DNA of 64,000 nt from Glandiceps talaboti (taxonomy: Eukaryota; Hemichordata; Enteropneusta; Spengelidae). A model generated the notes under the pieces. That model saw only the letters and a program-made list of their open reading frames with translations. It did not search any database and was not told where the DNA came from. Of this stretch, positions 33,331-46,247 are shown piece after piece (the first letter of the stretch is position 1; each line of letters opens with the position of its first letter). Made by a program: the position numbers and the translations under genes. The DNA is taken from the NCBI RefSeq assembly GCF_964340395.1, contig NC_135551.1, positions 11,575,379 through 11,639,378 of the forward strand, in the 5' to 3' direction.

Positions 33331-36300
33331 ATGGAAGTAGCACTTAAAATAGTTGACAGTCTCTCAGAATTAGTGGCAGGAGAGAAGAGTCTTGTGGATG
33401 TGTGTGCACATGACATTCCTCTCACAAATGAACTCTATATAAATTTGCACCATACTCTTCAGGAGACAGGAGTTAATGTTCAACAAATGTTACCAATCAT
33501 CATTCGCATGTTTGAACCAGACATAGTTCTACCAGCCAAAATCAGTAATTTCACCAGAAAAATAAAGAAATATGTAGAGAAAGCCAAACAAGAAGGTAGA
33601 GAAGTTTGGCATGCTGTTATTCAAGGACAAGTCAAAAAAGAACTTTCTGAACTATTCAAGAAAAGAAAAATAACATCAGAAAAATTGAAAACATGAAACT
33701 TTGTGGAGTGAACAGACATTCCTGTAGATTTCGAGATTAGGCATGTCTTAGAATTGCGTGCTTTTCTAGTTCAAATACCTTGGAAATACACCACAGTATG
33801 GGTTAAAGCTTTGATGACTCCAAGTTGTGAAACAGGGCCTAGTGTAGATGCACTCTTACATCAGTGGAATAGGTTATATGATAAATGTACCAAGCTACAA
33901 AGTCTTAGGCGACATGGAGAATTGCAGCTGTTCCTTCAAAAGATGTATAAGTTACCTAATCCAGTAGTTAGTTCAAGAAGTCAGGGAACCCCCCTTGGAC
34001 AAGTAGAAGTAGGAAATACAACTAATGTGATGGAAAATACTATAAATATACAGAATCAGGCTTTGTCAATGTTAACATCCAATCTAACTAATGCATATGT
34101 GGAGATTAGCAACTTAGCACAGGCAATGGAGGAAGTGACAGTTGAAAAAACTGAGCTATCACACAAGGTCAATGAAATGGAGAAGTTACAAACAAAGTAT
34201 CAACAAAAACTAAATGAAATAAACAATCTAAAATCCAAACTCTCATCACTGACATCAAGAAATGTAAATAAAAGAGTGAAGGATGAGATGAAAAAATTGT
34301 AGAAATGAAGAATGTAGTTCATGAACAACAACAAACAATACAACAGTATGAGAAACAGGTTGATGATTTCAATAAAGACAGACAAAAGCTTCAAAATGAA
34401 TTGGAATGAATTGTCAAAGAGAAAACAAATCTACAGAAGAATAAGAGTTACTGGGAAAAAAGCACACTCATATAGGGAAACTATCAACCAATCAGACACT
34501 GATAATGAAGTTATACATCAATTGGAAAATGAAAACTTTGAGTTGGAAGAAAAAATATCTGAAATTATGAAAGAGGATAACATAATTACATTTCAGGATG
34601 GAAAGTATACTGATAGTATTAGACAAGTGTACTATGACCTTTTGGCCCATAACATCACTATTGATAGCTGTACACAAATTGTGAAGCCTGTTGTTAAGAA
34701 TCTACTAAATGTGGATATAGGGAGACTACCCAGTAAGTCTTTAATATCAATGCTCCAAGTTGAGGCACTAGTACTAGCACAGGCACATGCAGCAACTACT
34801 ATTATAGAACAAGCGAACCCTAACACTTTACACAGTGATGGAACACGTAAAAAGTTTAAGGCTTATGCCGGATTCCAAATATCATTAGCAAATACATGTA
34901 CTGGTAGTTCATCCTTGTCACTTGGCTTTCAGGAGTTACTAAGGGGCAGTGCTGATGACTACCTTCAGGCCACCTTAGCAACATTCATGGAGCTCAGTGA
35001 ATCCATAGCTGAAAATGATGAAGAGAAACACAAAATATATGCCCAATTACTCCTGAAAAGTAAGAATCTAATGAGTGATAGACATGTTATGAACAAGAAA
35101 TATAAGTCACAGTTAGAAGAAGTAAGGGAGACTCTATTACCTGTAATTGAAACTAACTGGGATAACTTTAATGAAAATGAGAAAGTCAAAATGAAAACAA
35201 TCAACCACTTGTTGTGTGGAATGCATGTACTCGTCAACATGGCAAGTGCTGCCAGCTCATCTTGCACAGTCTTTGAAAATGAAAAAAAATGAAATCAATA
35301 TTCTGAAAGCTACAAATAATTATAAGTCCAGTCAGTCTTTCTGTTTTGATCTACTGTATCAGGCAGGGAAAGGATTTACTGAAGAAGGTTGTCAAAAGTC
35401 TGGTGTGTATACTGACTTTTATCCCTATCTGGAAGATGTTCTGAAAGAAAAGAATCAGTTGCTTAAATTTGAACACAATAGATTCAATGTAGCCTTCCAT
35501 CAGGGTGGTGCTGTATATTATCATAAAGACCATATATCAAATTTCCTACACTCTGGAAGAATAGATTCCACAAATAAACTCATCAGTCATATCCAGGCAG
35601 TCTTTGATGAACCTGTTGTTATTGCTGAGTGCAGGGCTCTAGGAATAATTTCAAAACTGATTACTGGTCCATTGATGCGCTTACTAGAAGAAAACATGAA
35701 TTACTATGATATGAATGTACACTGGTTAGAACTTAAAACATGTCTTGCAGACAACAGTGTTGATGCCATGCCACTGTTGAATGAAACAAGTTATATCTCA
35801 AATAGTACTGTAAATACAGACAATATATATACCAGGCTATTTGAAAAGTCAACACCAGAACTAGACTCGCTTACACTGGATGCTTTGAAATGTATCTGTA
35901 GAGCCATGGTACCTATAGTTCAGAGACAACTTGCAAATCAGTTACCTGGTGGTGCTGTGGTCAACCCAACTGAAAGTAAAAGACAAGAGGCAGAAAGTGC
36001 ACCTTTAACTAATGTCAGGGCTGAAACAGATTTTTTCAGATTTAGATAGACAAATTAAAAAAGCACCACAAAAGAGCCGCGTGTCAAAGGCTGGCTGTAT
36101 ATGCTACAGCAGAAATAAAACGTCATCATATTTCAGCAACCTGAGAAATGATATCAAGAAAAAGTACTTGAAAATAGCAAGGAAAATTGCCCCTGAAAGA
36201 AAAATGAGAGAATATATACACAGTAAAGTCATACGAGCACAGAGACTAGAGTTGCAAAGAGAGAAAATGAAAAAAAAACATGAACAGTTACAAAGAAAAC

Positions 36301-36926
36301 TTCAAATGAAAGAACTACTTAAACATCGTGTAGAAACAAAATGGAGAGTGTGGTTAACAGAAGAGGTAGTTGACAGTATGGTATCACAGCTGACAAGGTG
36401 TCAACAACTAAAAGCAGTCAAAGATCAAATCAATTACCGAATCCAGATACTACAATTTAACTTGCCAAACAAGAGATTGGCTAAGTGGCAAAACAACAAA
36501 GTAAAACTAACTGTAAGAGAGCTTGTGGAAAACTTAAAATCAATAATACGACTAGATGTCAGCGCTGTACCTACACATGTCAAAGAAATAAATGAAAACC
36601 TAAAGAAAAGTAAAACCAGAAGTCAGCAGGTGCAAACAAAACACAGGAAGACAACACTGCAAACAGATGTACATTTTGGCATAGGCAGTGTGCATCCTGG
36701 TATGCATGTGGCTGTAGCATATGAGGAACAGTGGTATGTGGGAGAAATTATAAACATGGACACTGAATATGAAACAGCAGAAGTACAATTTCTCGAAAGG
36801 AAAAGTGAAAATTCTTACCAATGGCCCTCTAGACAGGACAGAGACAAAATTGAATGTAAATTCATTCTGAAGGCGGTAGAAATTGCACCGAAAGACTCTT
36901 GCTCTGTTGAGAGCTTGGAAAATTGA
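33331..36926 (+). pseudogene. Broken ~1,190-codon protein of an uncharacterised transposon-like family
   Basis: One protein is read through several frames. The N-terminal part (33331-33693) is helical. After two in-frame stops near 33694-33711 the frame continues with LRAFLVQIPWKYTT and a coiled coil (to about 34440). The core (about 34590-36045) has DSIRQVYYDLLAHNI, IGRLPSKSLISML, LHSDGT, LMSDRHV, LLCGMHVLVNMA, GGAVYYHKDHISNFL, ITGPLMRLLEE and LANQLPGGAV. A basic coiled coil follows (about 36100-36500). The C-terminus, GMHVAVAYEEQWYVGEI with YQWPSRQDRD, looks like an SH3/Tudor-type module. From memory this is a repeated family in fish, cnidarians and other animals. Asp/His motifs could be a DDE-like nuclease, but that is inference. 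Frameshifts fall near 34290, 34470, 35285 and 36031. Confidence 0.65.
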
Positions 36927-37959
36927 TAACATTGATGATATAGACTTGGCCTACCATACATTCAAGGAACGATATTTCTAAGGCTATCATCCCTCAAGTC
37001 ATCTCTGTTGTATAAAAACCGAACATTATTGTGCTAAATGTAAATGTAAGTAATGAATAAAAGTTCAAAATTATTAATGATAGTGTATAATTAACAGTTT
37101 CCATGATATTCCTGCTTATTATCCAGTTTGTAGAAGGTTGTAACATGTTCAGACCTGGATTATTAACTTCAATATTAAGGTTGAATATACTAGCTATAAA
37201 CCCGAGTAAATCATGTTTATTTTGCTTAGATTTTCTTTTTAATACCAATTATTTGACACTTTTAATTACTGAATGTAATACATATAAACCTCTAAACAAA
37301 TATTTTATCACTTTGCTGAATGTATCAATTAGTAATATAAACAACATGAACAGAAAAGTGTGTTTTTAAGAAAATTCCTAAAAATCCAATATGGCCGCAA
37401 ATATGGCCGCCATTGTCCATAATGAAAACATAAGGCTATTCATGATTTTCAATGTGTTGAAAATATGAAAATATAATCTGAATATAATCTTTGACTTTAT
37501 TTTTTGATTTTGTAACTAAATAACTATTTCATCTGAAAAGTTTACCTCAATTGAGTGGATTACTTTCAAGTTAGCAGTCATCAAAGTTTTAAGATTTTGA
37601 GTCAGATGAAATATTTAGCATTTTTGGATGTCCTAAAATTAAAAAATACAAGAAAATGTTTCCAAAATCATTGAAAATTGTTTTTAATAGGTAAAACTCT
37701 TTCAGTATCTTAAACAGTTTGCTTGTGAATGCAGTTTTTTAAGAAGTTATCTTCCTGTAAAATTGGGAAATTGTTATTTTTTCGAGATTTACAACTCGAT
37801 TTTCTCAAAAACAGGTAAATTTTAGCTCGGTAAAAGTGTAATAACTTTTGAACCAGTGGACCAATTTCAATAATTTTATTTTATTTTATTTCACTTTCAT
37901 AGAATGATAATTGTTTAGTATTGAAATATTGCTATTATTGATCTAAATTTTTCACTGAA
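36927..37959. other. 3' flank of the large broken gene, non-coding
   Basis: AT-rich with AATAAA-type signals near 37056 (GAATAAAAG). Twin GGCCGCAAATATGGCCGCCA near 37393. No ORF with protein signal. Confidence 0.5.
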
Positions 37960-38167
37960 CTCCCTAATTACAGACAGGAAGAACATTTTTTATTGTCTTT
38001 TTATTAGTTGATGTCAGTTTCCGCGTCCACTATTTCTCGTGAGACTTCACAATTTTCACGATTTATTATTTTTTTCTCAAATATGTAAAAAAAGAGTTTA
38101 GGGTCAGCAGTGAAAAACTAGGTGGGGTCGGGTAACCAGAACCAAACAACTTTTTTTTCTAGGCCTT
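37960..38167. repeat. Inverted copy of the terminal repeat at 15519-15730
   Basis: It reads ACTATTTCTCGTGAGACTTC then CTAGGTGGGGTCGGGTAACC and ends TAGGCCTTA. It is the complement of the copy at 15519, and could be the right terminus of an element carrying the 33331-36926 gene. Confidence 0.55.
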
Positions 38168-39675
38168 AGCAGTTGAAAATATTCAAAACAATCACAATAT
38201 ATTTAAATGTTCTGATGCTAAGTCATATGTTAATAATTTATGACAAAGAGATAATAATTCATGTCAAGCCAAAACGTTCTTCTGTCAGTACCTTTAGTTT
38301 TTGTTGCTCACTATCATTAACAACTTTAGATATAAATCACTGATTCATTGAATAAATCAAGACTCAGATATTTAAACTTATATTTCCAGCAATATAACCA
38401 TAGCACTAAGTAGCCAATCATTTCTATATTCTATTGCTAATGAATCATACAGATACACAGACATTGACAAAATGATTCAGAATATTGACTAAATATTATA
38501 ACATTTTTCAACTAAATTTATTCAGTTCATAATTAAGATGTGAGTAAAAATTTTATATTTTAACACTGACTAAAAAGATGACATTTAAGTAACAGTAAAA
38601 GTATAACCCAAATAGTTAAATTCAGGATTGTCTGATAATAGACACACTTCCTGGAATGAAAACGTTCATACTTATCAAAGACTTCTAAATCATAATAATA
38701 AGGTGAATTAAGTAATGTGCTCAACTCATTGTTTCTGAATAAACTTCTGAATTATAATAATGTTTCTACGGTCAAAGACATATCCTTTCCCTAATACTCA
38801 ACACTAAACTTGATGGTCATAAAATGCTCTGCCAGGTTCATAACACCAATCATATATGTATAACAATGTATTTTTGTATAACAATTTAACTTAATAGAGT
38901 GATATTTAATTAAATGACCCAAATATACTGTAGGATAGAATATTAATGGACATCATCTATACATAGGAAGAGACAGGATATTGAGACAAGGTCTGTCTGA
39001 CTTGACAGTATTTCTCTAATAATGATACATATGCTGACATGTATGTTATTCTCTCAATGAAAGGACTTTCAAATTTATTTCAAGTTTATTTAATAATTTG
39101 AAAATATTTCTACTTAATCCTATGGCAAATGCGATACATTAGTTTTTTAAGGTAAAGTATCAATGTGTCTAAATTGTGTTTTATGTGAAAATTACAGTTT
39201 TCGTAGAAGGCAATGTTTATATTATCCTAACATACTGGTGTACTGTGACCAGGGATGAAATTGATATTTTGTTGTTAAATTTTAACACAGAAAGTCAAGG
39301 TCAAATACTACAAATGTAATATAAAAACAGAAAGCATATATCTGATAATATCGGTACAGATATTTCAACTGTGACTGTGCCTGTTTTGTTCTTGAACTCC
39401 TGTACAATTCTGGTAGATATTTAAGTCAAAATCTTGAAAGAAATCTTGTATCTGGTAACGTGGAGGTAGACACTTGAATGAAGTCTCTATAAACTGTACA
39501 TTTTTGAGTTGTAAAGTAAATCATCATTCTTTAATACAAGTATCATCATTTAGTAAAAACATTTAACTCTTCTATATTATAATATTTATTGTGTGATTGT
39601 AATGGAATATGTTGATAGGGACATTGTGTTACATTTAGTTTTCAAGAGACACCACAGGGGCAGCGAGCATGTAAC
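38168..39675. other. AT-rich non-coding stretch
   Basis: No gene is seen. The last part, about 39575-39658, repeats 14168-14252. Confidence 0.5.
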
Positions 39676-39750
39676 TGATTGATCGATTGATTGATCGGTT
39701 GATTTATTGATTGATTTATTTATTATTTGGTTGAATGATTGATCGATTAA
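39676..39750. repeat. (GATT)n-like simple repeat with an inverted partner
   Basis: GATTGATCGATTGATTGATC-type sequence. Its right end, GGTTGAATGATTGATCGATT, is inverted at 40553-40575 (AATCGATCAATCATTCAACC with one mismatch), so the MITE is enclosed by a second, outer inverted repeat. Confidence 0.7.
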
Positions 39751-40303
39751 CAGTTTGCTTTATCTCTCATCTGCTGGGAGATTATCACACTGGATAAACA
39801 TTCGATCATGCATAAACTAGTAAGGAAGAGAAAATGACTCGGCCATTTTACCAACATTCAGAGAAGTCAAAGCCGATAACATACTATCAATATGGTAAAT
39901 AATATCCTCTGTTTGAGCACCCTGGCCTCATGTCATGGCACCCAAGAACGTCAGGAATTTTATGCAAATATGCGAACACCTCTGTGTGGGTCAAAGGTTT
40001 GTAGTTCCGTCTTCTGGTCTTACGGTGATGGTCTTACCATCGAGTCACACAAACGATAGCAGCGATATAATGCAAACTACATGTTCGATCGACCTTTACA
40101 TTGTCAGTATTACTTATCTAACCTATGGAAGACTTATCATAGCACTTATTTGGTAATTCATTGTAAAACTACTCCAGAATCACGTTTATTCAATTCACGA
40201 CGGGTTGGAGTTACATCCCTTTTCTCTTCCTTACTAGTTTATGCATGATCGAATGTTTGTCCAGTGTGATAATCTCCCAGCAGATGAGAGATAAAGCAAA
40301 CTG
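39751..40303. mobile_element. TTAA-flanked MITE with ~88-bp inverted repeats
   Basis: Left end CAGTTTGCTTTATCTCTCAT. The right end is its exact inverted complement, and the arms stay nearly identical through TTACTAGTTTATGCATGATC. TTAA flanks both sides (39747-39750 and 40304-40307). The element is 553 bp with no transposase. It is a piggyBac/Kolobok-type target, but the ends differ from those of the TTAA element at 11003-13509. Confidence 0.9.
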
Positions 40304-40574
40304 TTAATGTAAGTGATCTCTCGCCAATTATAAGAATAGGAATGTTTTAATTTAGAAGAATGGACAAGGCGTTTTTATTTAGTCAATAAAGAAAAGAGAG
40401 AATTACATATAGCCTCAGACTGCTAGTGGTGTGAGATACAGCTGAGAGCAAAGTAACCAGGGAAAGAAAAAGAAATACTTTTAAAACTCAATGAGTGAAT
40501 TGATCAATATCACACACAAAATCAGTTATATTGCACCACAAAAATTGATCATTAAATCGATCAATCATTCAACC
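40304..40574. other. Non-coding spacer before the 70-bp array
   Basis: No gene is seen. Its end contains the outer inverted arm described for 39676-39750. Confidence 0.5.
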
Positions 40575-42149
40575 AACGTTCTTTCCATCACTGAGAACAC
40601 ATGCACATGATCATAAGCTGTCCTCTATATAATGATATTAGAGATGAGTTCTTTCCATCACTGAGAACACATACATATGAACATAAGCTGTCCTCTATAT
40701 AATGATATTAGAGAGGAGTTCTTTCCATCACTGAGAACACATACATATGAACATAAGCTGTCCTCTATATAATGATATTAGAGATGAGTTCTTTCCATCA
40801 CTGAGAACACATACATATGAACATAAGCTGTCCTCTATATAATGATATTAGAGATGAGTTCTTTCCACCACTGAGAACACATACATAAGAACATAAGCTG
40901 TCCTCTATATAATAATATTAGAGATGAGTTCTTTCCATCACTGAGAACACATACATATGAACATAAGCTGTCCTCTATATAATAATATTAGAGATGAGTT
41001 CTTTCCATCACTGAGAACACATACATATGAACATAAGCTGTCCTCTATATAATGATATTAGAGATGAGTTCTTTCCATCACTGAGAACACATACATATGA
41101 ACATAAGCTGTCCTCTATATAATAATATTAGAGATGAGTTCTTTCCATCACTGAGAACACATACATATGAACATAAGCTGTCCTCTATATAATGATATTA
41201 GAGATGAGTTCTTTCCATCACTGAGAACACATACATATGAATATAAGCTGTCCTCTATTTAATGATATTAGAGATGAGTTCTTTCCATCACTGAGAACAC
41301 ATACATATGAACATAAGCTGTCCTCTATATAATGATATTAGAGATGAGTTCTTTCCATCACTGAGAACACATACATATGAACATAAGCTGTCCTCTATAT
41401 AATGATATTAGAGATGAGTTCTTTCCATCACTGAGAACACATACATATGAACATAAACTGTCCTCTATAATGATATTAGAGATGCGTTCTTTCCATCAGA
41501 GAACACATACACATGAACATAAGCTGTCCTCTATATAATAATATTAGAGATGAGTTCTTTCCATCACTGAGAACACATACATATGAACATAAGCTGTCCT
41601 CTATATAATAATATTAGAGATGAGTTCTTTCCATCACTGAGAACACATACATATGAACATAAGCTGTCCTCTATATAATGATATTAGAGATGAGTTCTTT
41701 CCATCACTGAGAACACATACATATGAACATAAGCTGTCCTCTATATAATAATATTAGAGATGAGTTCTTTCCATCACTGAGAACACATACATATGAACAT
41801 AAGCTGTCCTCTATATAATGATATTAGAGATGAGTTCTTTCCATCACTGAGAACACATACATATGAATATAAGCTGTCCTCTATATAATGATATTAGAGA
41901 TGAGTTCTTTCCATCACTGAGAACACATACATATGAACATAAGCTGTCCTCTATATAATGAAATTAGAGATGAGTTCTTTCCATAATACTGAGAACACAT
42001 ACATATGAACATAAGCTGTCCTCTATATAATGATATTAGAGATGGGTTCTTTCCATCACTGAGAACACATACATATGAACATAAGCTGTCCTCTATATAA
42101 TGATATTAGAGATGGGTTCTTTCCATCACTGCGAACACATACATATCAA
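40575..42149. repeat. 70-bp tandem array, about 22 units
   Basis: Same unit as 18908-19261, period 70 bp throughout, with point variants (AATAATATTA versus AATGATATTA) recurring in blocks and one shortened unit near 41461-41510. Units abut directly with no spacer, so it is a minisatellite. Confidence 0.95.
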
Positions 42150-42447
42150 CATAAGCTTGTTGAAGTCCTTTCCTCAAAAAATAAAACTGTTATTTCACAA
42201 CTATAGTTGTGTTTATTAAAGGCTTTCAAATAAAGATATTCTCTTCCAGTTGTAACAAAGGTTTGGTATTGTTAATACAACTTTCTTGTATTCATGTATG
42301 TTATTTATTTATTTGTATATTTATTTACCATTAGTATACTTGTCAAAATACTTTTCAGTCACTCCATCTCGCTATGTATTTATTTTGTAATTGTATGTAC
42401 GATGAGTAAAGGCCCTGTTACTGAAATAAATGAACTGAACTGAACTG
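42150..42447 (+). other. LINE-like 3' tail, second copy
   Basis: Nearly identical to 19262-19552, including the AAATAAATGAACTGAACTGA terminus. Confidence 0.5.
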
Positions 42448-43337
42448 AGAAACATTGTGGTTTAAATGTTGTTGTTTTTTGTTTTTTAAAAAAAAAACAA
42501 TCAGTTTTCTATTCATTGTTTTCAAAACATGATTTATGAGTTCAACTTGTATTTTCTTTGCTGATATCTTGATTTATGCAAACTGCTTCCAGTTGATTGC
42601 ACAATGATCTCAGAACTTGTGTCAGAAATGGGTTCTATTTCTAGTACTTTTACACATGAAATTCAAATGTTGATATAAACATTTTTATCACCTCCCATTT
42701 GTTCACCAGCTCATACAAGTACTATTACCATCCTGTGTACTTTTATTAGCCAGAGATCATTTTATCTATACAGAGCTTGATATTTGAATCTGTTGTATGG
42801 AAGAAGAGATTTGATTCTGAAATGGACAATGGTGAAATGACTCTACAATACTGTGAGTAAAAAATTATGTATGATATACAAATGTATCTGATTTAAACTT
42901 GACTTCAGTCAATAATGTTTAAGTATTGTTTGCAAAATACAAAATTAACTTTGGATCATCTGACACAGCTGTCCTTATATGAAAAGTACACTTAACCTCT
43001 ATCAATACGACTTCTGGTATAATGAACAGTCTGTCATAATAAACACCTTTTTATACACACATAACTTCCATTTCTAGCCATGCTTCACTGTAAACATCAC
43101 TTCATTTTAGCAAATCTTTTTCATGTCTTCTACTGAGTTTGTTACGAGATACAGTATAGTGACTCTGATATAAATTAAACTAATGCAACCTGAGATCATC
43201 TAAAAGAAATTATTTGATAAATTGATTCATGTACCAGAGAGAGAGGGAGATGAGATTGGAGAATTAGAATCAGTATATAAACATATTGGACAGTGAGAGT
43301 TGTCTTTCAATCACTTTCAAATTGAATAAAAAATAGG
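42448..43337. other. Partial copy D of the segmental duplication
   Basis: It aligns with 19553-20345 (with a deletion) and then with 5800-6300 of copy A. No coding. Confidence 0.5.
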
Positions 43338-43800
43338 GCCAATGGTGTTGTAGCACAACTGTACAGTTTTCATAATTATTTATCCATATGCTGATCCATA
43401 CTACAGGTATAGGTGTTCATTTTCTGAATGATTCTCCATTTGCCTATCCAGCCCTATTGTTATCTTTGCAATATATGCGATCATTTGGCTGTTGCTATGG
43501 GCGTGGTCATTTTGTCAGACATGTTTGCATACATATCTTGATTGTTCATTCACTTGTCTATGAATCCCTAATGTTATCTTTGCAATATACATGATCATTT
43601 GGCTATTTCTATGGGCATGGTCTTGTTGCTAGGTATATTTGTATACATTTTTTGAATGCTTATTCATTTGTTTATTAATCCGTTATCTTTGCAATATATA
43701 TGATCATTTGGCTGTTGCTATGGGCGTGGTCTTGTTGCTAGGCACATTTACATACATGTTTTTCAATGTTTGTTCACTTGTCTAAGAATCCTGTTATCTT
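43338..43800. mobile_element. Truncated copy of the 120-bp-repeat element
   Basis: It starts GCCAATGGTGTTGTAGCACA, like 20376, and keeps about four GCTGTTGCTATGGGCGTGG units before ending abruptly near 43800. Its insertion point differs from that of copy B. Confidence 0.7.
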
Positions 43801-44856
43801 TGTGAAATATTCTCCCTTTACACTTTTTCTCAGTTTTCATAATAACAATGATGAATATTAAATAATCAAAACAATAATAACACTTTAACTAATATTTACA
43901 TGAACATAGAGACAATAACTTCTGAGATGGACAAATCACTTTCTCATATTATTCAATAAATTATTTGGCATTATCTATACAAATGGTATTATTGATATAA
44001 TATCAAAATGTAATTAAATAATACTGTATACTTTCCCTTTGATCATGTGCAAAATAGCCTATAGTTAATCACATACAAGCATTTTTATTCATGCTTTTAC
44101 AATTATAGGCAGGGAATACCACTGTGTAGAACAAACATCAAATCTAAATCAAATGATCAGTTCAGCAGACTTGATATGTCATACAAACTCTTCCAATACA
44201 CATAATTGTAAATGTATATGTCTATTATCATTTTTGTGGTAACATTAGAATTGTAATTCACAAAATGAAGTATTAGATGTAAGTACCCTAGTCCCAGAAC
44301 TACTTACTGTATATACCACAACTCAGAAATGTTGGGACTGTCAAATGCATATTTGATAATACTCGTAAGATAGCTACGTTGTCTTTGTGATACACAGAGC
44401 ATCAATAATACATCTAAACTATTCTTAGTTACTGCATTGAATTCAACTATTGTTCCAAACAGAAAGTCACTATTCAGCATACATGACCTTATGGACATGA
44501 ATAATGGGTCAATCTGTTGAAGTGTGCAGTCAAAAATTTCAGGTATAATTTTTAAGGTAGGTTTTTGGAATAAAAGTTCAATTCAATACTATGGTTTAGC
44601 AACACAGATGAATTTCCATCTGAAGTGAAACTATTCTTATTTCATGAAAATGAATGATTTGTGTTTAATATAAAGACCCTAACATTTTGCCCAGTCTTCA
44701 TTGATTTTAATATATATTATAATACTCTGAATTACTAAACTTCAAATACAACTTACACAAAGTAATAAATAATTCTTGTGATCTCTCTTTATGATTAATA
44801 CCATACACAGTTTGTATTAATTCTCAACATTGTGGTTTAAATGTGGAGATCTTTAA
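43801..44856. other. AT-rich non-coding stretch
   Basis: No gene is seen. ACATTGTGGTTTAAATGT at about 44828 repeats the sequence just after the LINE-like tails (19556, 42454). Confidence 0.5.
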
Positions 44857-45060
44857 ATGACTGATTATGTATTTATACATAATCAGGGTTAATGAAGTAG
44901 TGACCTTTCTGCTCTTCCTCCACCATCCCTGTCAGCATTTCTCAAGAGGATTGCACAACACTAGCATTCCCAGACCTATGACCTTCTGTTGTCTATCACT
45001 TAATATCCTGCTACCTCATTCATTCTGTTCTGGCAGCTAGCACGAGCACATCACTTTGCT
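44857..45060 (+). repeat. A1 repeat of the Ngaro element
   Basis: 204 bp, repeated as A2 at 51729-51932. It opens with a 26-bp palindrome (CTGATTATG, then inverted CATAATCAG) at 44861-44886. Confidence 0.9.
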
Positions 45061-45141
45061 GACCGTCCGAGCCATAAATCCGCTATCAACCGCCGAACCT
45101 CTCACGATATTCCTTCAACACCAGGCCTGAATACCGACACT

Positions 45142-46247
45142 ATGGGCAAGACTAAATCTACAAGGAAGTCCAACAGGCCAGTCAGAAAACCAACTCGTTT
45201 CCAACAACAGTCGGACCTCACACCCGGGGTATTGCAACACCACGGCCATCCTAGAACCAGACAATCACGGAACGCAATTCAATGCTTGGCCAACAGATGG
45301 AAAATCAATCACAATCGCATGGCTACCAACAGGACGTCGCCATCTTAAGTAACCCGGATGAAAACATAAACAAGAACCACACCGTTGGTGGCGCACCATC
45401 GAGCAACGCATCCAACATGGCGGCGCCCATAGGCTATCCAGCTCCGGTCACCAACATCACCTCTACGATGCATCACAACGTCGTTACAGCTCCTGTAGTT
45501 CCCCCGGCGAGCCTTCACCTACCTTATGTCGACCAATCTCTCCTCCCAGTGCTTGCTAACCGGGGTAAGTTCATCGAACTTAGTGATTTACATCCTGACA
45601 CACTCAAACCCACTGCTACCCAAGGTACCAAAACTCACATCTCATTTGACCCAAGTCAACCGGGCATAGCCACTTTCACAACGCACACAAGGAAGAAAAA
45701 CATAGACTCCTTCGAATTATGGTCACAATGTTTCGCCACATTCCAGGCATACCGCTCTTTCTTCTTTCCCCAGGAAGCCATTCCACTTGTAAACTACCAT
45801 CGGTTCATTGCATCTAAAGCCGAGGTTTACCAACTAGAAGCCTGGTTGGGGTATGACAAAATGTTCAGACTGAATGCAGCACGGTATCCAAACCAGACTG
45901 ACTGGAGCTTGCCTGATCCAACACTTGATTTCACCCATTTCCAGCAGCACCCTCATCTCATCACCCCAAAGTGCTTTACTTGCGGCCAAAAAAGTCACAG
46001 GAAATCTGAATGCAAACAGCACAGCAATCCATATGTATGGGTAAACAAACAACACAGCCAGGACCCCAGCCAGCCCACATCGTCACAAGTATGCCGTGCC
46101 TTTAACCGTGGTCAATGTGCTGATCCGTGTCAAAATGGTCGTTTGCACCAATGTACCTCATGCAACGCTAACGACCATGGCGCTCACCAACACCGTAACC
46201 GTAATGGAGGGCAACAAAATCATACCCCGCAGCCCTTTCGTGGGTAG
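45142..46247 (+). pseudogene. Ngaro gag-like protein
   Basis: The start (MGKTKSTRKSNRPVRKPTRF, basic) is in one frame and the rest in another from about 45290, so a single indel breaks it. The C-terminal part has a retroviral-type zinc knuckle, CFTCGQKSHRKSEC (C-x2-C-x4-H-x4-C, about 45972-46013). A second Cys/His cluster, CRAFNRGQC then QCTSCNANDHGAHQHR, is typical of DIRS-order gag proteins. The region LWSQCFATFQAYRSFF belongs to the capsid-like part. It would bind element RNA. The RT frame overlaps its end. Confidence 0.8.

Noticed and set aside
33331-38167. Maverick/Polinton or virus-derived element
   Set aside because: No protein-primed DNA polymerase, integrase, packaging ATPase, protease or capsid motifs are present. 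A single protein family explains the coding region.
40575-42149. Regular direct repeats that could suggest a CRISPR array
   Set aside because: Units are 70 bp and abut without variable spacers, the genome is eukaryotic, and there are no cas genes. It is a minisatellite. The same holds for the 110-bp arrays.
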